Source of the DNA: Bradyrhizobium japonicum USDA 6
Lineage (GTDB): Bacteria; Pseudomonadota; Alphaproteobacteria; Rhizobiales; Xanthobacteraceae
Reading direction: 5' to 3'
NCBI RefSeq assembly: GCF_000284375.1
Contig: NC_017249.1
Span: forward strand, 1,116,001-1,180,000
DNA: 64,000 nt
In this document: positions 34,824-43,896 of the stretch, one piece after another
How the letters are laid out: every line of letters begins with the position of its first letter
Numbering within the stretch: the stretch's first letter is position 1
Notes under the pieces: generated by a model
Database searches by the model: none
Seen by the model: only the letters and a program-made list of their open reading frames with translations
Told to the model about the DNA's origin: nothing
Translations under genes and position numbers: made by a program

Positions 34824-36035
34824 ATGAAACACCTGAAATGGACACTTGCGCTGGCGACGAGCCTGATGAGCGGCGCGGCAAGCGCCGAGATCTCCGACAA
34901 TGTCGTGCGCGTCGGTGTGCTCAACGACATCTCGGGCATCTTCCAGGACACCAACGGTATGGGCTCGGTCGAGGCCGCGCGGATGGCAGCCGAGGATTTC
35001 AACGGCGGCGGCAAGAACATCAAGGTCGAGATCGTCTATGCCGACCACCAGAACAAGGCCGATGTCGGCAACGCGATCGCGCGCAAATGGCTCGATGTCG
35101 AGGGCGTCGATGCCATCGTCGACGTGCCGAATTCGGCCGTCGGCCTCTCCATCAACACGCTGCTGCGCGACAGCCGCATGACGTTCCTGGCGTCGTCGAC
35201 CGCAAGCTCGGATCTCACCGGCAAGGCCTGCTCACCCAATACGATCCAATGGGTCAACGATGCCTGGGCGACCGGCAACACCACGGCGGCCGCGATGATG
35301 TCGCGCGGCGGCAAGGACTGGTATTTCCTCACGGTTGACTATGCGCTCGGCAAGGGCATCGAGGCGGAGGCTCAAAAATATATCGAGGGCCACGGCGGCA
35401 AGGTGCTGGGCTCCAGCAAGCACCCGCTCGGCACCTCCGACTTCGCCTCGTTCCTGTTGCAGGCGCAGGGCTCGAAAGCGCAGGTGATCGGCCTCGCCAA
35501 TGCCGGCGGCGACACCATCAACGCGGTGAAGCAGGCGGCCGAGTTCGGCATCCAGCAAAGTGGGCAGAAGCTCGTCGCCTTCCTGCTCTTCATCAACGAC
35601 GTCCATGGCATGGGCATCAAGGTCGCCCAGGGCCTCCAGCTCATGGAAGCGTTTTACTGGGACATGAACGACGACACCCGCGCCTTCGCCAAGCGATTTG
35701 CGGCGCGGCCCGGCATGAACGGCAAGATGCCGAGCGGCAACCAGGCCGGCGTCTATGCCTCGACGCTCGCTTATCTGAACGCGGTCGCCGCGACCGGCAG
35801 CGACAATGCGAAGGACGCGGTGCCCGAGATGAAGAAGTTCAGGGGCAAGGACAAGCTGTTCGGCGACACCACGATCCGCCAGGACGGCCGCGTCGTGCAT
35901 CCCATGTATCTGTTCGAGGTGAAGAAGCCGGAGGAGTCGAAATATCCATACGACTATTATAAGCTGGTCTCGACGATTCCCGCGGACCAGGCGTTTAGGC
36001 CGCTGGCCGAGGGCGGGTGCGAGTTGGTGAAGTAG
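34824..36035 (+). CDS. LIV-type ABC substrate-binding protein linked to the P450 genes
   Basis: A 403-residue type-1 periplasmic binding protein. The start at ATG 34824 follows AGGGGAGGGAACG. A signal peptide ends at about residue 22 (SGAASA-E). Features: VRVGVLNDISGIFQDTNGMGSVEAARMAAEDF, VDAIVDVPNSAVGLSIN and SSTASSDLTGKACSPNT. It lies 52 bp behind the ferredoxin and is probably co-transcribed, so an aromatic acid ligand is likely. No permease or ATPase genes accompany it. Confidence 0.9.
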   Translation: MKHLKWTLALATSLMSGAASAEISDNVVRVGVLNDISGIFQDTNGMGSVEAARMAAEDFNGGGKNIKVEIVYADHQNKADVGNAIARKWLDVEGVDAIVDVPNSAVGLSINTLLRDSRMTFLASSTASSDLTGKACSPNTIQWVNDAWATGNTTAAAMMSRGGKDWYFLTVDYALGKGIEAEAQKYIEGHGGKVLGSSKHPLGTSDFASFLLQAQGSKAQVIGLANAGGDTINAVKQAAEFGIQQSGQKLVAFLLFINDVHGMGIKVAQGLQLMEAFYWDMNDDTRAFAKRFAARPGMNGKMPSGNQAGVYASTLAYLNAVAATGSDNAKDAVPEMKKFRGKDKLFGDTTIRQDGRVVHPMYLFEVKKPEESKYPYDYYKLVSTIPADQAFRPLAEGGCELVK

Positions 36036-36054
36036 TGCCGCGAGCGCGGCTGCA

Positions 36055-36240
36055 CCCTCTCCCCTTGTGGGAAGGGTGGCTTCGCAAAGCGAAGCCGGGT
36101 GAGGGGTTCTCTCCTCACGAATGGTATTGCGAGTGGAGAGAACCCCTCATCCGGCGCCGTAGCCGAAGCTCTGCTTCGGCGTTCTTAAGAACGGCGGCCG
36201 ATGGCCGCCTACGCCACCTTCTCCCACAAGGGGAGAAGGA
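36055..36240. repeat. Palindromic repeat array, family D copy 4
   Basis: CCCTCTCCCCTTGTGGGA and TCTCCCACAAGGGGAGA at the ends, with GGGTGAGGGGTTCTCTCC and its complement nested inside, plus a GCCGAAGC...GCTTCGGC hairpin. It sits between convergent genes and probably ends both transcripts. Confidence 0.8.
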
Positions 36241-36248
36241 AGAAAGAG

Positions 36249-37511
36249 CTACGCCACCTTGCTACTCCCCTGCGTGATCAACCGCGCCGCGCGCTGGTCG
36301 CGGGCGTAGATCCAGAGCCAGCTCAGGGCGACGCTGAGGCGGTGGCGCAGCCCGATCAGGAAGTAGATGTGGGCGATGCCCCAGATCCACCACGCGATGG
36401 TGCCGCGCAGCTTGACCTTGCCGAAATCGATCACGGCCAGCCGCTTGCCGATCTGTGCGAGGCTACCGGAGTGCTTGTAACGGAATGCACCTTTGTTCTC
36501 GCCACGCAGGCGCGCCTTGATGGTCTCGGCGACGTGCCGGCCCTGCTGCTTGGCGGCCGGCGCGATGCCGGGCACCGGCTTGCCCTCCCAGGCGTTGATC
36601 AAGACGGTGTCGCCGATCGCAAAGATCTCGGGATGACCGGGTATCGTCAGGTCGTCTTCGACCTCCACGCGCCCGGCGCGATCGCTTGGTGCGCCCAGCC
36701 ATTCGGCGGCGGGCGAAGCGCGCACGCCGGCGGCCCAGATCCGCGTCTTTGCTTCGAGCAGCTTGCCGCCGAACACGACGCCCTCACGGTTGATCTCGGT
36801 GACGACCTGGCCCAGCACGACCTCGACGCCGATCTTTTCCAGCGAGGCCTGCGCATAGGCCGAGAGATCATCGGGGAAGCCCGCGAGCACGCGCGGTCCG
36901 GCCTCGATCAGCACCACGCGTGCCTTGTGGGTGTCGATGTTGCGGAAGTCGGCGGGGAGCGTGTGGTGCGCCATTTCGGCGATGGTGCCGGCGAGCTCGA
37001 CGCCGGTCGGGCCGGCGCCGACGATGACGAAGGTCAGCCGCGCCGCGCGTTTGGCCGGATCGGTTTCGCGCTCGGCGCGCTCGAATGCCACCAGGATGTG
37101 ACGGCGCAGCGTGGTCGCGTCTTCCAGCGTCTTCAGGCCGGGGGCGAACTGCTCCCACTCGTCATGGCCGAAATAGGCATGGCGCGCCCCGGTGGCGAGC
37201 ACCAGCGTGTCGTAGGGCACCTCGCTGCCGTCGTCGATCAGCACGCAGCGCCGGTCGGCATCGACGCCGCTCACCGTCGCAAACAGGGTCGTCACCTCGC
37301 GCCGGTCGCGCATCAGGTGCCGGACCGGCCAGGCGATTTCGCTGGTCGCGAGCGAGGCGGTCGCGACCTGGTAGAGCAGCGGCTGGAACAGATGATGGTT
37401 GCGGCGGTCGATCAGCGTGATCTCGACCGGCGCACCCGCAAGCCGGTAGGTCGTCTCCAGCCCGCCGAAGCCGGCTCCGACGATGACGACGCGGTGGGGA
37501 TTTGCGGCCAT
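36249..37511 (-). CDS. ndh: Type II NADH:quinone oxidoreductase (NDH-2)
   Basis: A 420-residue FAD flavoprotein. The FAD-binding motif is VVIVGAGFGGLETTYRL (residues 8-24) and the NADH-binding motif is FVIVGAGPTGVELAGTIAEM. The quinone-site region AAKQQGRHVA and the C-terminal membrane-anchor helices RGTIAWWIWGIAHIYFLIGLRHR are typical of NDH-2. It passes electrons from NADH to quinone at the inner membrane without proton pumping. It stands alone on the minus strand. Confidence 0.92.
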   Translation of the reverse strand: MAANPHRVVIVGAGFGGLETTYRLAGAPVEITLIDRRNHHLFQPLLYQVATASLATSEIAWPVRHLMRDRREVTTLFATVSGVDADRRCVLIDDGSEVPYDTLVLATGARHAYFGHDEWEQFAPGLKTLEDATTLRRHILVAFERAERETDPAKRAARLTFVIVGAGPTGVELAGTIAEMAHHTLPADFRNIDTHKARVVLIEAGPRVLAGFPDDLSAYAQASLEKIGVEVVLGQVVTEINREGVVFGGKLLEAKTRIWAAGVRASPAAEWLGAPSDRAGRVEVEDDLTIPGHPEIFAIGDTVLINAWEGKPVPGIAPAAKQQGRHVAETIKARLRGENKGAFRYKHSGSLAQIGKRLAVIDFGKVKLRGTIAWWIWGIAHIYFLIGLRHRLSVALSWLWIYARDQRAARLITQGSSKVA

Positions 37512-37825
37512 GATGACACCCTCGAATCTCGCTGCTGCTCTCCTTCATGTAAGTGCGCTTTGGGCGCCGTAGTCCAATAGCCGTCATCAATCGCGGCATA
37601 GGTTGGGCGTATCGATATGCCCTGTGAAAAAGCGCCGCAGCCTTGGACCGGTCTTGGCCGAAGTGAGTAGAATTATATTTCTTGCCATCCTCGATTGGGG
37701 CGAAATATGGTGCAGGGGCGGGCGCTGAGCCATTGGCGGCGCGATAGATTTTGCGTTCAATAGAGACAGACCCGGGGGCGGCGATCACCCCGTTTCCGGG
37801 ATCAATAATAAGGAGGGGAGTGGTT
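37512..37825. other. Intergenic region, divergent promoters of ndh and the binding-protein gene
   Basis: A 314-bp gap between divergent starts. It is AT-richer around 37660-37770 and ends in a strong ribosome site (AGGAGGGG) at 37811-37818. I see no gene, repeat or recognisable operator. Confidence 0.6.
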
Positions 37826-38998
37826 ATGAGGACGGCATTCTGGCTGGCGGGCGCAGCGGCGCTGGTGCTGGCAAATCAGGCTTTCGCCGGCGACACCATC
37901 AAGATCGGCTTCGTTTCGACCTTCAGCGGCCCGACCGCCGTGATCGGCAACGACATGCGCAATTCCTTCGAGCTCGCGCTCGACCACATCGGCCGCAAGA
38001 TGGACGGCAAGCCGGTCGAGGTGATCTACGAGGACGACGGGCAGAAGCCCGATGTCGGCAAGCAGAAGACCGAGAAGCTGGTGCAGTCCGACAAGGTCGA
38101 TTTCATCGTCGGCTATATCTGGTCGAACGTGCTCTTGGCCTCGCTCAAGACCGCGGTGGATTCGAAGACCTTCCTGATCTCGGCCAATGCCGGTCCGTCG
38201 CAGCTCGCCGGCGAACTGTGCTCGCCTTACGTGTTCTCGACCTCCTGGCAGAACGACCAGACGCCCGCCGCCATGGGCCTCTACATGAACCAGAAGGGCG
38301 TCAAGAGCGTGTTCCTGATCGGGCCGAACTACGCGGCCGGCAAGGACATGCTCGCGGGCCTGAAGAGCACGTTCAAGGGTGAGGTCAAGGGCGAGGAATA
38401 CACGGTCTGGCCGAGCCAACTCGACTTCTCCGCCGAGCTCTCCAAGGCGCGCGCCTCGGGCGCCGAGTCGATCTTCGTGTTCTATCCCGGTGCGGCCGGC
38501 GTGCAGTTCCTCAATCAATATGCGCAGGCCGGCCTGAAGAGCACGATGCCGCTCTACACCGCCTTCACCGTCGACGAGCTGTCGCTGCCGCTCCAGAAGG
38601 AGAACGCGCTCGGCGTGCCCGGCGCGCAGGAATGGGTCAACGACCTCCCGAACGAGCAGAACAAGCGCTTCGTCGCCGACTACCGCAAGAAGTACCCCAA
38701 TCTGCGCCCGACCTATTACGGCGCGCAGGCCTATGACGCGGCCCAGCTCATCAACAGCGCGGTGGTCGCTGTGAAGGGCGACACCAGCAAGAAGGACGCG
38801 ATGAAGGCCGAGATGGAGAAGGCCAACTTCAAGTCGCTGCGCGGCCCGTTCAAATACGGCAAGAACCACATCCCGGTGCAGAGCTTCTATCTCCAGGATG
38901 TGGTCAAGGACGGCGAAGGCCAGCTCTCGCTGAAGACCGTCGCGACCATCGTTGAGAACGACCAGGACCGCTTCCACGACAAGTGCGCGATGAAGTGA
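37826..38998 (+). CDS. LIV-type ABC substrate-binding protein, orphan
   Basis: A 390-residue type-1 binding protein with signal peptide (cleavage near ANQAFA-G). The start at ATG 37826 is placed 7 bp after AGGAGGGG. Features: IKIGFVSTFSGPTAVIGNDMRNSFELALDHIG, VDFIVGYIWSNVLLASL, and NAGPSQLAGELCSPYVFSTSWQNDQTP. The group often binds aromatic acids. No transporter genes flank it; a hairpin at 39010-39037 ends the unit. Confidence 0.9.
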   Translation: MRTAFWLAGAAALVLANQAFAGDTIKIGFVSTFSGPTAVIGNDMRNSFELALDHIGRKMDGKPVEVIYEDDGQKPDVGKQKTEKLVQSDKVDFIVGYIWSNVLLASLKTAVDSKTFLISANAGPSQLAGELCSPYVFSTSWQNDQTPAAMGLYMNQKGVKSVFLIGPNYAAGKDMLAGLKSTFKGEVKGEEYTVWPSQLDFSAELSKARASGAESIFVFYPGAAGVQFLNQYAQAGLKSTMPLYTAFTVDELSLPLQKENALGVPGAQEWVNDLPNEQNKRFVADYRKKYPNLRPTYYGAQAYDAAQLINSAVVAVKGDTSKKDAMKAEMEKANFKSLRGPFKYGKNHIPVQSFYLQDVVKDGEGQLSLKTVATIVENDQDRFHDKCAMK

Positions 38999-39009
38999 GG
39001 TCTCTTCTC

Positions 39010-39037
39010 CCCCTCTCCCCGCTCTCGGGGAGAGGGG
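39010..39037 (+). terminator. Hairpin downstream of the binding-protein gene
   Basis: CCCCTCTCCCCGCTCTCGGGGAGAGGGG forms an 11-bp GC-rich stem 11 bp past the stop at 38998. There is no T-run after it, so it may be a 3'-end stabiliser rather than a classical terminator. Confidence 0.5.
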
Positions 39038-39186
39038 AATCTCTCGTGTCCCATGCGCCGATGTGCTGCGACAGATTCATGACGGCATTCATTCGACCCG
39101 CGCCCGCGCAAGGTCGCGCGCCGGTCTGATTTTAGACTCAAATCCGCCCACGACTCATTCGAACCTGGCTGGATAAGGTCGGGGGC

Positions 39187-39501
39187 ATGTCCTCGGGGGA
39201 CTTGCCGATGAGTGATAAATATTTGCCGCCGCACAGCAAGACGCGGAAAATCAATTCAACTGCGGACGACGTTATGTCCGACGATGCGCTCGAACGTCTG
39301 TCGCCACAGCTCCTGGAAGAATTCAACGACGATGAATCGCCGTCGAACGAAGTGATGCGATTGCTCGAGGAGAATGCGCGGCTTCGAGCGCTCGCGGTCG
39401 AGCTCTCGAACCTGCTCGGCGATCTGCCGAGCGGCGAGTGGGATGCTGCGTTGGCGTCTCCAGACGCGATCCGTTCTATTCGCCGAAAGATTGCGACATA
39501 G
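39187..39501 (+). CDS. Hypothetical protein, 104 residues
   Basis: I do not recognise this acidic protein. It has a polar, disordered-looking N-terminus (about 1-45), then a helical region with leucine heptads (VMRLLEENARLRALAVELSNLLGDL) that could form a coiled coil, and an Ala/Ser-rich tail. ATG 39208 (MSDKYLPPHSK) is an alternative start with GGGGGA upstream. Codon use is less GC-biased than its neighbours. It could be a small regulatory or adaptor protein. Confidence 0.55.
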   Translation: MSSGDLPMSDKYLPPHSKTRKINSTADDVMSDDALERLSPQLLEEFNDDESPSNEVMRLLEENARLRALAVELSNLLGDLPSGEWDAALASPDAIRSIRRKIAT

Positions 39502-39542
39502 CCGTTGCAGCGAGAGGAGGCGCGACCTCCGCCGTACCGGCT

Positions 39543-41414
39543 TCACACCCGCGGCATGCTCGCGGGTCGTACCTCGCGGGCCTGCGCCGCGAGCCTGATG
39601 CCGGCATTGGCCGCGCCAAATCCCTGATAATCCCGTCGCTCCACGATCTCGAAGAAGAAGCGCTCGTCGAAAATGTGCGTGTAGACCTGGAAGAACTCGC
39701 CGTCGCCTTCGCGGTCGTAGAGGATGTGGTTGGCGCGCAGCTGCGCCATCAGGTCGGGCGCGAGGTCATATTTGGCTTCGATGTCGTCGTAGTAGTTATC
39801 GGGGATATCCAGGAAATCCGCGCCACGCTTGCGCATCGCGGCGACCGTCGCAAAAATGTCCCGGCAGGAGAACGCGACGTGCTGCACGCCCGAGCCGAAG
39901 AACTCCGAGATGAAGCGCGCCGGCAGGGTGCGGTTGGCGGATGAGCCGTTGAGCACGAAGCGCAGGCTCTGGTCGGCGTTGATGACCGCCTGACTCTGCA
40001 CGAGGCCACGCGGGTCGGCGATCTCCATCTGCGGCAGCCGCTTCAGGTCGAGGATGCCGGTGTAGAACAGCAGCCAGGACAGCATCTCGTCATAGGGCAT
40101 CGACTGCGCGATGTGATCGACGGCGAGCAGGGCGTCTGCGTTCGTGTCACTTGCGACCGGCTCGAAATCGGTGTCCCAGTTCTTGCCGGCCTGATCGAGG
40201 AAGTAGAGCAGGCTGCCGCCGACGCCATGGATCGCGGGAATCTCCAGCTCGCCGGGCCCGACCGGCTGGTAGAAGGTGCGCGCCTTCAGCGCTTCGGCGC
40301 GCTGCATGGCAAGACCGGCATTGTCGACGTCGAGCGCAATCGCGCAGACGCCGGGGCCGTGCGTGACATAGTGCGAATGCGCAAAGCCGTCGGTCTCGCA
40401 ATTGATCACGAGCTCGACCTTGCCCTGCGACCAGCGCTCCACGGCCTTGCTGCGATGCTTGCCGGTCTTGCGGAAGCCGAGCTGCGCGAGCAGGCGCGCG
40501 AGATCGCCGGCCTTGGTCTCGTTGACGGCAAACTCGATGAAGCCGGTGCCATGGCTCCTGGCCTTCGGTGCCAGCGGCTTGCCGGCAAGTTTCGGCCAAT
40601 CCGGCGCGAGCTGGTCCTCCAGCAGAATCAGCGAACGCAGGCCGTCGACCGCGGTCTGCGCGGACGAGCCGGCGCGGAACTGGTCGTTGAAGATTTCGAG
40701 CGACAGCGGCCCGGCATAGCCGGTCGCTGCGATGGCCTGCATGAATTCGCCGACCGGCAGATCGCCCTGGCCGGGGAAGGAGCGGAAGTGCCGGCTCCAC
40801 GAGAGAATGTCGAGCTCGAGCTTCGGCGCGTCGGCGAGCTGCACCAGAAAGATCTTGTCGCCGGGGATCGAGGCCATGGCGCGAACCGGAAAGCCGGGCG
40901 CGAGCGCGTGAAAACTGTCGAGGATGACGCCGATCGCGGGATGATCGGCGCGGCGCACGATCTCCCAGGCGTCGCGGTAGTCGTTGACATGGCGGCCCCA
41001 GGCCAGCGCCTCATAGCCGACGCGCAAGCCGCGCTTGGCCGCGCGCTCGCCGAGCTCGCGAAAATCGTCCGCGGCGCGATCGATGCCGCCGAGCGAGGCG
41101 GGCGAGACGTTGGAGCAGATCAGCAGCAGATCGGTCCCGAGCTCCTGCATCAGGTCGAACTTGCGCTCGGCGCGGGCAAAGTTGCGCGTCCGCTGCGGCT
41201 CTGGCATGCCCTCGAAATCGCGGAACGGCTGGAATGCGCAAATTTCGAGATTGAGATCCTTGCATAGCTGCGCCACCTCGCGCGGACTTGCGCCGAACGA
41301 CAGCAGATCGTTCTCGAAGATCTCGACCGAGTCGAACCCGGCCGATGCGATGGCGCGGAGCTTCTCGTCCAGGCTGCCTGAGAGCGAGACGGTCGCGATC
41401 GAACGCTTGTTCAT
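39543..41414 (-). CDS. quiC: 3-dehydroshikimate dehydratase fused to HPPD-like domain (QuiC type)
   Basis: A 623-residue two-domain protein. Residues 1-270 form a sugar-phosphate-isomerase/AP-endonuclease-2 TIM barrel (ATVSLSGSLDEKLRAIASAGFDSVEIFENDL, GVILDSFHAL, GPLSLEIFNDQF), the 3-dehydroshikimate dehydratase domain. Residues 290-610 form a VOC-repeat domain like 4-hydroxyphenylpyruvate dioxygenase (FIEFAVNETKAGDLARLLAQLGF, QHVAFSCRDIFATVAAMRKRG, FFEIVERRDYQGFGAANAG). QuiC1 of Pseudomonas has this fusion and makes protocatechuate. It overlaps livF by 4 bp and is the last gene of the cluster. Confidence 0.9.
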   Translation of the reverse strand: MNKRSIATVSLSGSLDEKLRAIASAGFDSVEIFENDLLSFGASPREVAQLCKDLNLEICAFQPFRDFEGMPEPQRTRNFARAERKFDLMQELGTDLLLICSNVSPASLGGIDRAADDFRELGERAAKRGLRVGYEALAWGRHVNDYRDAWEIVRRADHPAIGVILDSFHALAPGFPVRAMASIPGDKIFLVQLADAPKLELDILSWSRHFRSFPGQGDLPVGEFMQAIAATGYAGPLSLEIFNDQFRAGSSAQTAVDGLRSLILLEDQLAPDWPKLAGKPLAPKARSHGTGFIEFAVNETKAGDLARLLAQLGFRKTGKHRSKAVERWSQGKVELVINCETDGFAHSHYVTHGPGVCAIALDVDNAGLAMQRAEALKARTFYQPVGPGELEIPAIHGVGGSLLYFLDQAGKNWDTDFEPVASDTNADALLAVDHIAQSMPYDEMLSWLLFYTGILDLKRLPQMEIADPRGLVQSQAVINADQSLRFVLNGSSANRTLPARFISEFFGSGVQHVAFSCRDIFATVAAMRKRGADFLDIPDNYYDDIEAKYDLAPDLMAQLRANHILYDREGDGEFFQVYTHIFDERFFFEIVERRDYQGFGAANAGIRLAAQAREVRPASMPRV

Positions 41415-42148
41415 GCTGCGTTGTCCTCCATGGCGCCGCCGAGAAAGAGCTGGCCGATGCGCGGATCGTTCAGAATTCGCTTCGCGCCGTCGACCATGCG
41501 GGTCTGGCCGAGCTCGAGCACGATGCCGATGTCGGAAATCTCCAGCGCCGAGCGCGCGTTCTGCTCGATCATCAGGATGGTGACGCCGCGGTCGCGCAAG
41601 CCTTTCAGGATGTCGAAGGTCTGCTGCACCATCAGCGGCGACAGGCCGATCGAGGGCTCGTCGATCAGCACGAGCTTTGGCTCGAGCAGCAGCGAGCGCG
41701 CGATCTCGAGCTGCTTCTGCTCGCCGCCGGAGAGTGTGGAGGCCTGCTGCGCCGACTTGCGGCGCAGCGCGGGAAACAGGTCGAGCGCGGCTTCGATCCG
41801 TGCGGGCAGGTCGATGCCCTTGCCGGCGGCGACGCCGCCGAGTTCGATATTGTGGCGCACCGACAGCTCCGGAAAGATGTTGCGACCCTGTGGCACGTAG
41901 CAGATGCCGGCATTGAGCAGCGCGCGCTGGCTCAAATTGGTGACGTCGCGGCCCGCAAAGCTGATCTTGCCTTCGCGCAGCTTCAACAGGCCGAAGATCG
42001 CCTTGAACACCGTCGACTTGCCGGCACCGTTGGGGCCGATGATGGTGGTGATGGTCGCCTGCGGCACGGCGAAGGTGGTGCCGTTCAGGATCGTCATCTT
42101 GCCGTAGCCGCCGACGAGATTGTGAACCGAGAGGATCGGGTCGCTCAT
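41411..42148 (-). CDS. livF: ABC transporter ATP-binding protein LivF (quinate/shikimate cluster)
   Basis: A 245-residue ATPase with Walker A (IIGPNGAGKST), signature (LSGGEQKQLEIARSL) and Walker B (LVLIDEPSIGLS). The short LivF form, with VPQGRNIFPELSVRHNIELG after the Q-loop, is typical. It overlaps quiC by 4 bp and lies 9 bp after livG, so the transporter and the dehydratase share one message. It powers uptake of the ligand of the 44962-46092 binding protein. Confidence 0.93.
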   Translation of the reverse strand: MSDPILSVHNLVGGYGKMTILNGTTFAVPQATITTIIGPNGAGKSTVFKAIFGLLKLREGKISFAGRDVTNLSQRALLNAGICYVPQGRNIFPELSVRHNIELGGVAAGKGIDLPARIEAALDLFPALRRKSAQQASTLSGGEQKQLEIARSLLLEPKLVLIDEPSIGLSPLMVQQTFDILKGLRDRGVTILMIEQNARSALEISDIGIVLELGQTRMVDGAKRILNDPRIGQLFLGGAMEDNAA

Positions 42149-42157
42149 GATGGCTTC

Positions 42158-42901
42158 CTAATGTCCGAGATAGGCTTCGATCACGGCGGGATTTTTCCGC
42201 ACTTCGTCCGGCCGTCCCATCGCCAGCACCTTGCCCTCCGCCATCACCATCACGCGCGAGCACAGGGACATCACGAATTCCATGTTGTGCTCGATCACGA
42301 CGAAGGTGGCGTTCTTCTCGCGGTTGATCGCGACCAGGCGATCCTTCAGGTCCGACAGCATCGACGGGTTGACGCCGCCGGCGGGCTCGTCGAGCAGGAC
42401 GAGGCGCGGCCCGCCCATGAAGGCCATCGCGGCATCGAGCAATTTTTGCTGGCCATAGGAGAGCCCGCCGGCCGGCTCGTCGGCGAGATGGTCGAGCTTG
42501 AAGAAGCCGATCATCTGGTTGGCGGTCCCGGTCAGCCCGGCGTCGGAGCGTCCGACCAGGCGCGAGGCCATATTGCCCTGGTGCTCCTGTCCCGCGAGGA
42601 TCAGGTTCTCGCGCACCGAGAGCTTTGGGAAGACCTGCAAGAGCTGGAAGGTGCGGCTGACCCCGAGCTTGTTGAGCTCGGCGGGACGCAGGCCCGTAAC
42701 CACCTTGCCGTCGAGCCTGACCTCGCCGCCCGATGGTGTGAGCTGGCCGAGGATGCAGTTGAACAGGGTCGACTTGCCGCAGCCGTTCGGGCCGATCAGG
42801 CCGAGGATCTCGCCCTCGCGGACGTCGAATGAGACGCCATCGACGGCGCTGATGCCGCCGAAATTCTTCTTGATGCCGGTGACTTCCAGGACCGCGCTCA
42901 T
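42158..42901 (-). CDS. livG: ABC transporter ATP-binding protein LivG (quinate/shikimate cluster)
   Basis: A 247-residue ATPase; start at ATG 42901 (MSAVLEVTGIKKNFGG), which overlaps livM by 4 bp. Walker A is LIGPNGCGKST, the signature LSYGQQKLLDAAMAF, and Walker B LVLLDEPAGGVN. The frame extends upstream only as a shadow inside livM. Confidence 0.93.
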   Translation of the reverse strand: MSAVLEVTGIKKNFGGISAVDGVSFDVREGEILGLIGPNGCGKSTLFNCILGQLTPSGGEVRLDGKVVTGLRPAELNKLGVSRTFQLLQVFPKLSVRENLILAGQEHQGNMASRLVGRSDAGLTGTANQMIGFFKLDHLADEPAGGLSYGQQKLLDAAMAFMGGPRLVLLDEPAGGVNPSMLSDLKDRLVAINREKNATFVVIEHNMEFVMSLCSRVMVMAEGKVLAMGRPDEVRKNPAVIEAYLGH

Positions 42902-43896
42902 TGCACCGTCTCCAGCCGGGACTTTGCGACGGCGCGCAGCGCGGAGGCCGCCTTGGTGCGGCGCTCGGCGAGGTAGCGGTCGAGAATTCCCAGAATGCCG
43001 GTCGGCGACCAGATCAACAGCAGCATCACCGCGACCGCGTAGAGCATCAGATAATACCCTTCCGTGAAGCGCAGCCATTCCGGTAACAGCACCGCGATCA
43101 TCGCGCCGAGGAAGGGGCCGAAATAGAAGCCGGCACCGCCGACGATCACCATCATCAAGAGGTCGAGCGAGAGCGACAGGTTGAACGGCACGGGATCGAT
43201 ATATTGCGTCAGCGGCGCATAGAGCGCGCCAGCAACGCCGCCGAGCGCCGAGCCGATCGCGAAGGCCATCAGCGTATAGCGCCTCGTGTCAACGCCGAGC
43301 GACTGCGCGCGCAGCGGATTTTCGCGCAACGCCATGAAGGCGCGGCCCCAGGGCGAGCGGATCAGCCACCACACCGCGAGCGACACGATCGCAAGCGAGC
43401 CGAGGCAGACATAGTAGAAGGGCAGGGGCTTGTTGGTCGCGATGCCGAAAATGTGCGGCCGCGGAATGTTGGAGATGCCGTAGATGCCGCCGGTGAGCCA
43501 GCTTTCGTTGCGGAACACCAGGAAGGCGAGGGTGGAGAAGGCGAGCGTGACGAAGGCGAGATAATGATGCTGCACGCGCAGCGCGGGATAGCCGAGCACC
43601 CAGCCGACCGCGAAGCTCAAGACGATCGCGACCACGATCGCCGCCGGCAGCGGCCAGCCATGGGTAGTCATGATCGCGGCGGCATAGGCGCCGATGCCGA
43701 CGAAGGCGCCTTGCGCCAGCGAGACCTGGCCGGCATAGCCGAGCGTCAAATTGAGCCCCATGGCGGCGATGCTCATCACCGCCCATTGGCTCAGGATGAA
43801 CAGGCCGTAGCGGTTGAAGTTCATGGGGACGATGATCAGGCCGGCAATGACGATGAGGCCGAGCGCGATCTTCAACGGTTTGGCGAAGCCGCTCAT
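42898..43896 (-). CDS. livM: ABC transporter permease LivM (quinate/shikimate cluster)
   Basis: A 332-residue permease with about nine to ten helices. LivM hallmarks are AAMGLNLTLGYAGQVSLAQGAFVGIGAYAAA, RVQHHYLAFVTLAFSTLAF, and the coupling loop GRAFMALRENPLRAQSLGVDTRRYTLMAFAIGSALGGVAGALYA. It overlaps livG and livH by 4 bp each. Confidence 0.93.
   Translation of the reverse strand: MSGFAKPLKIALGLIVIAGLIIVPMNFNRYGLFILSQWAVMSIAAMGLNLTLGYAGQVSLAQGAFVGIGAYAAAIMTTHGWPLPAAIVVAIVLSFAVGWVLGYPALRVQHHYLAFVTLAFSTLAFLVFRNESWLTGGIYGISNIPRPHIFGIATNKPLPFYYVCLGSLAIVSLAVWWLIRSPWGRAFMALRENPLRAQSLGVDTRRYTLMAFAIGSALGGVAGALYAPLTQYIDPVPFNLSLSLDLLMMVIVGGAGFYFGPFLGAMIAVLLPEWLRFTEGYYLMLYAVAVMLLLIWSPTGILGILDRYLAERRTKAASALRAVAKSRLETVQ

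Noticed and set aside
36055..36240. Possible CRISPR-like repeat array
   Set aside because: The units are nested inverted repeats without regular spacers or direct repeats; they are REP-type palindromes. No cas genes occur.
41415..42263. Upstream extension of the quiC frame to 906 codons
   Set aside because: The added part runs through livF in another frame and lacks family sequence; the MNKRSIATVSLSG start at 41414 overlaps livF by the usual 4 bp.
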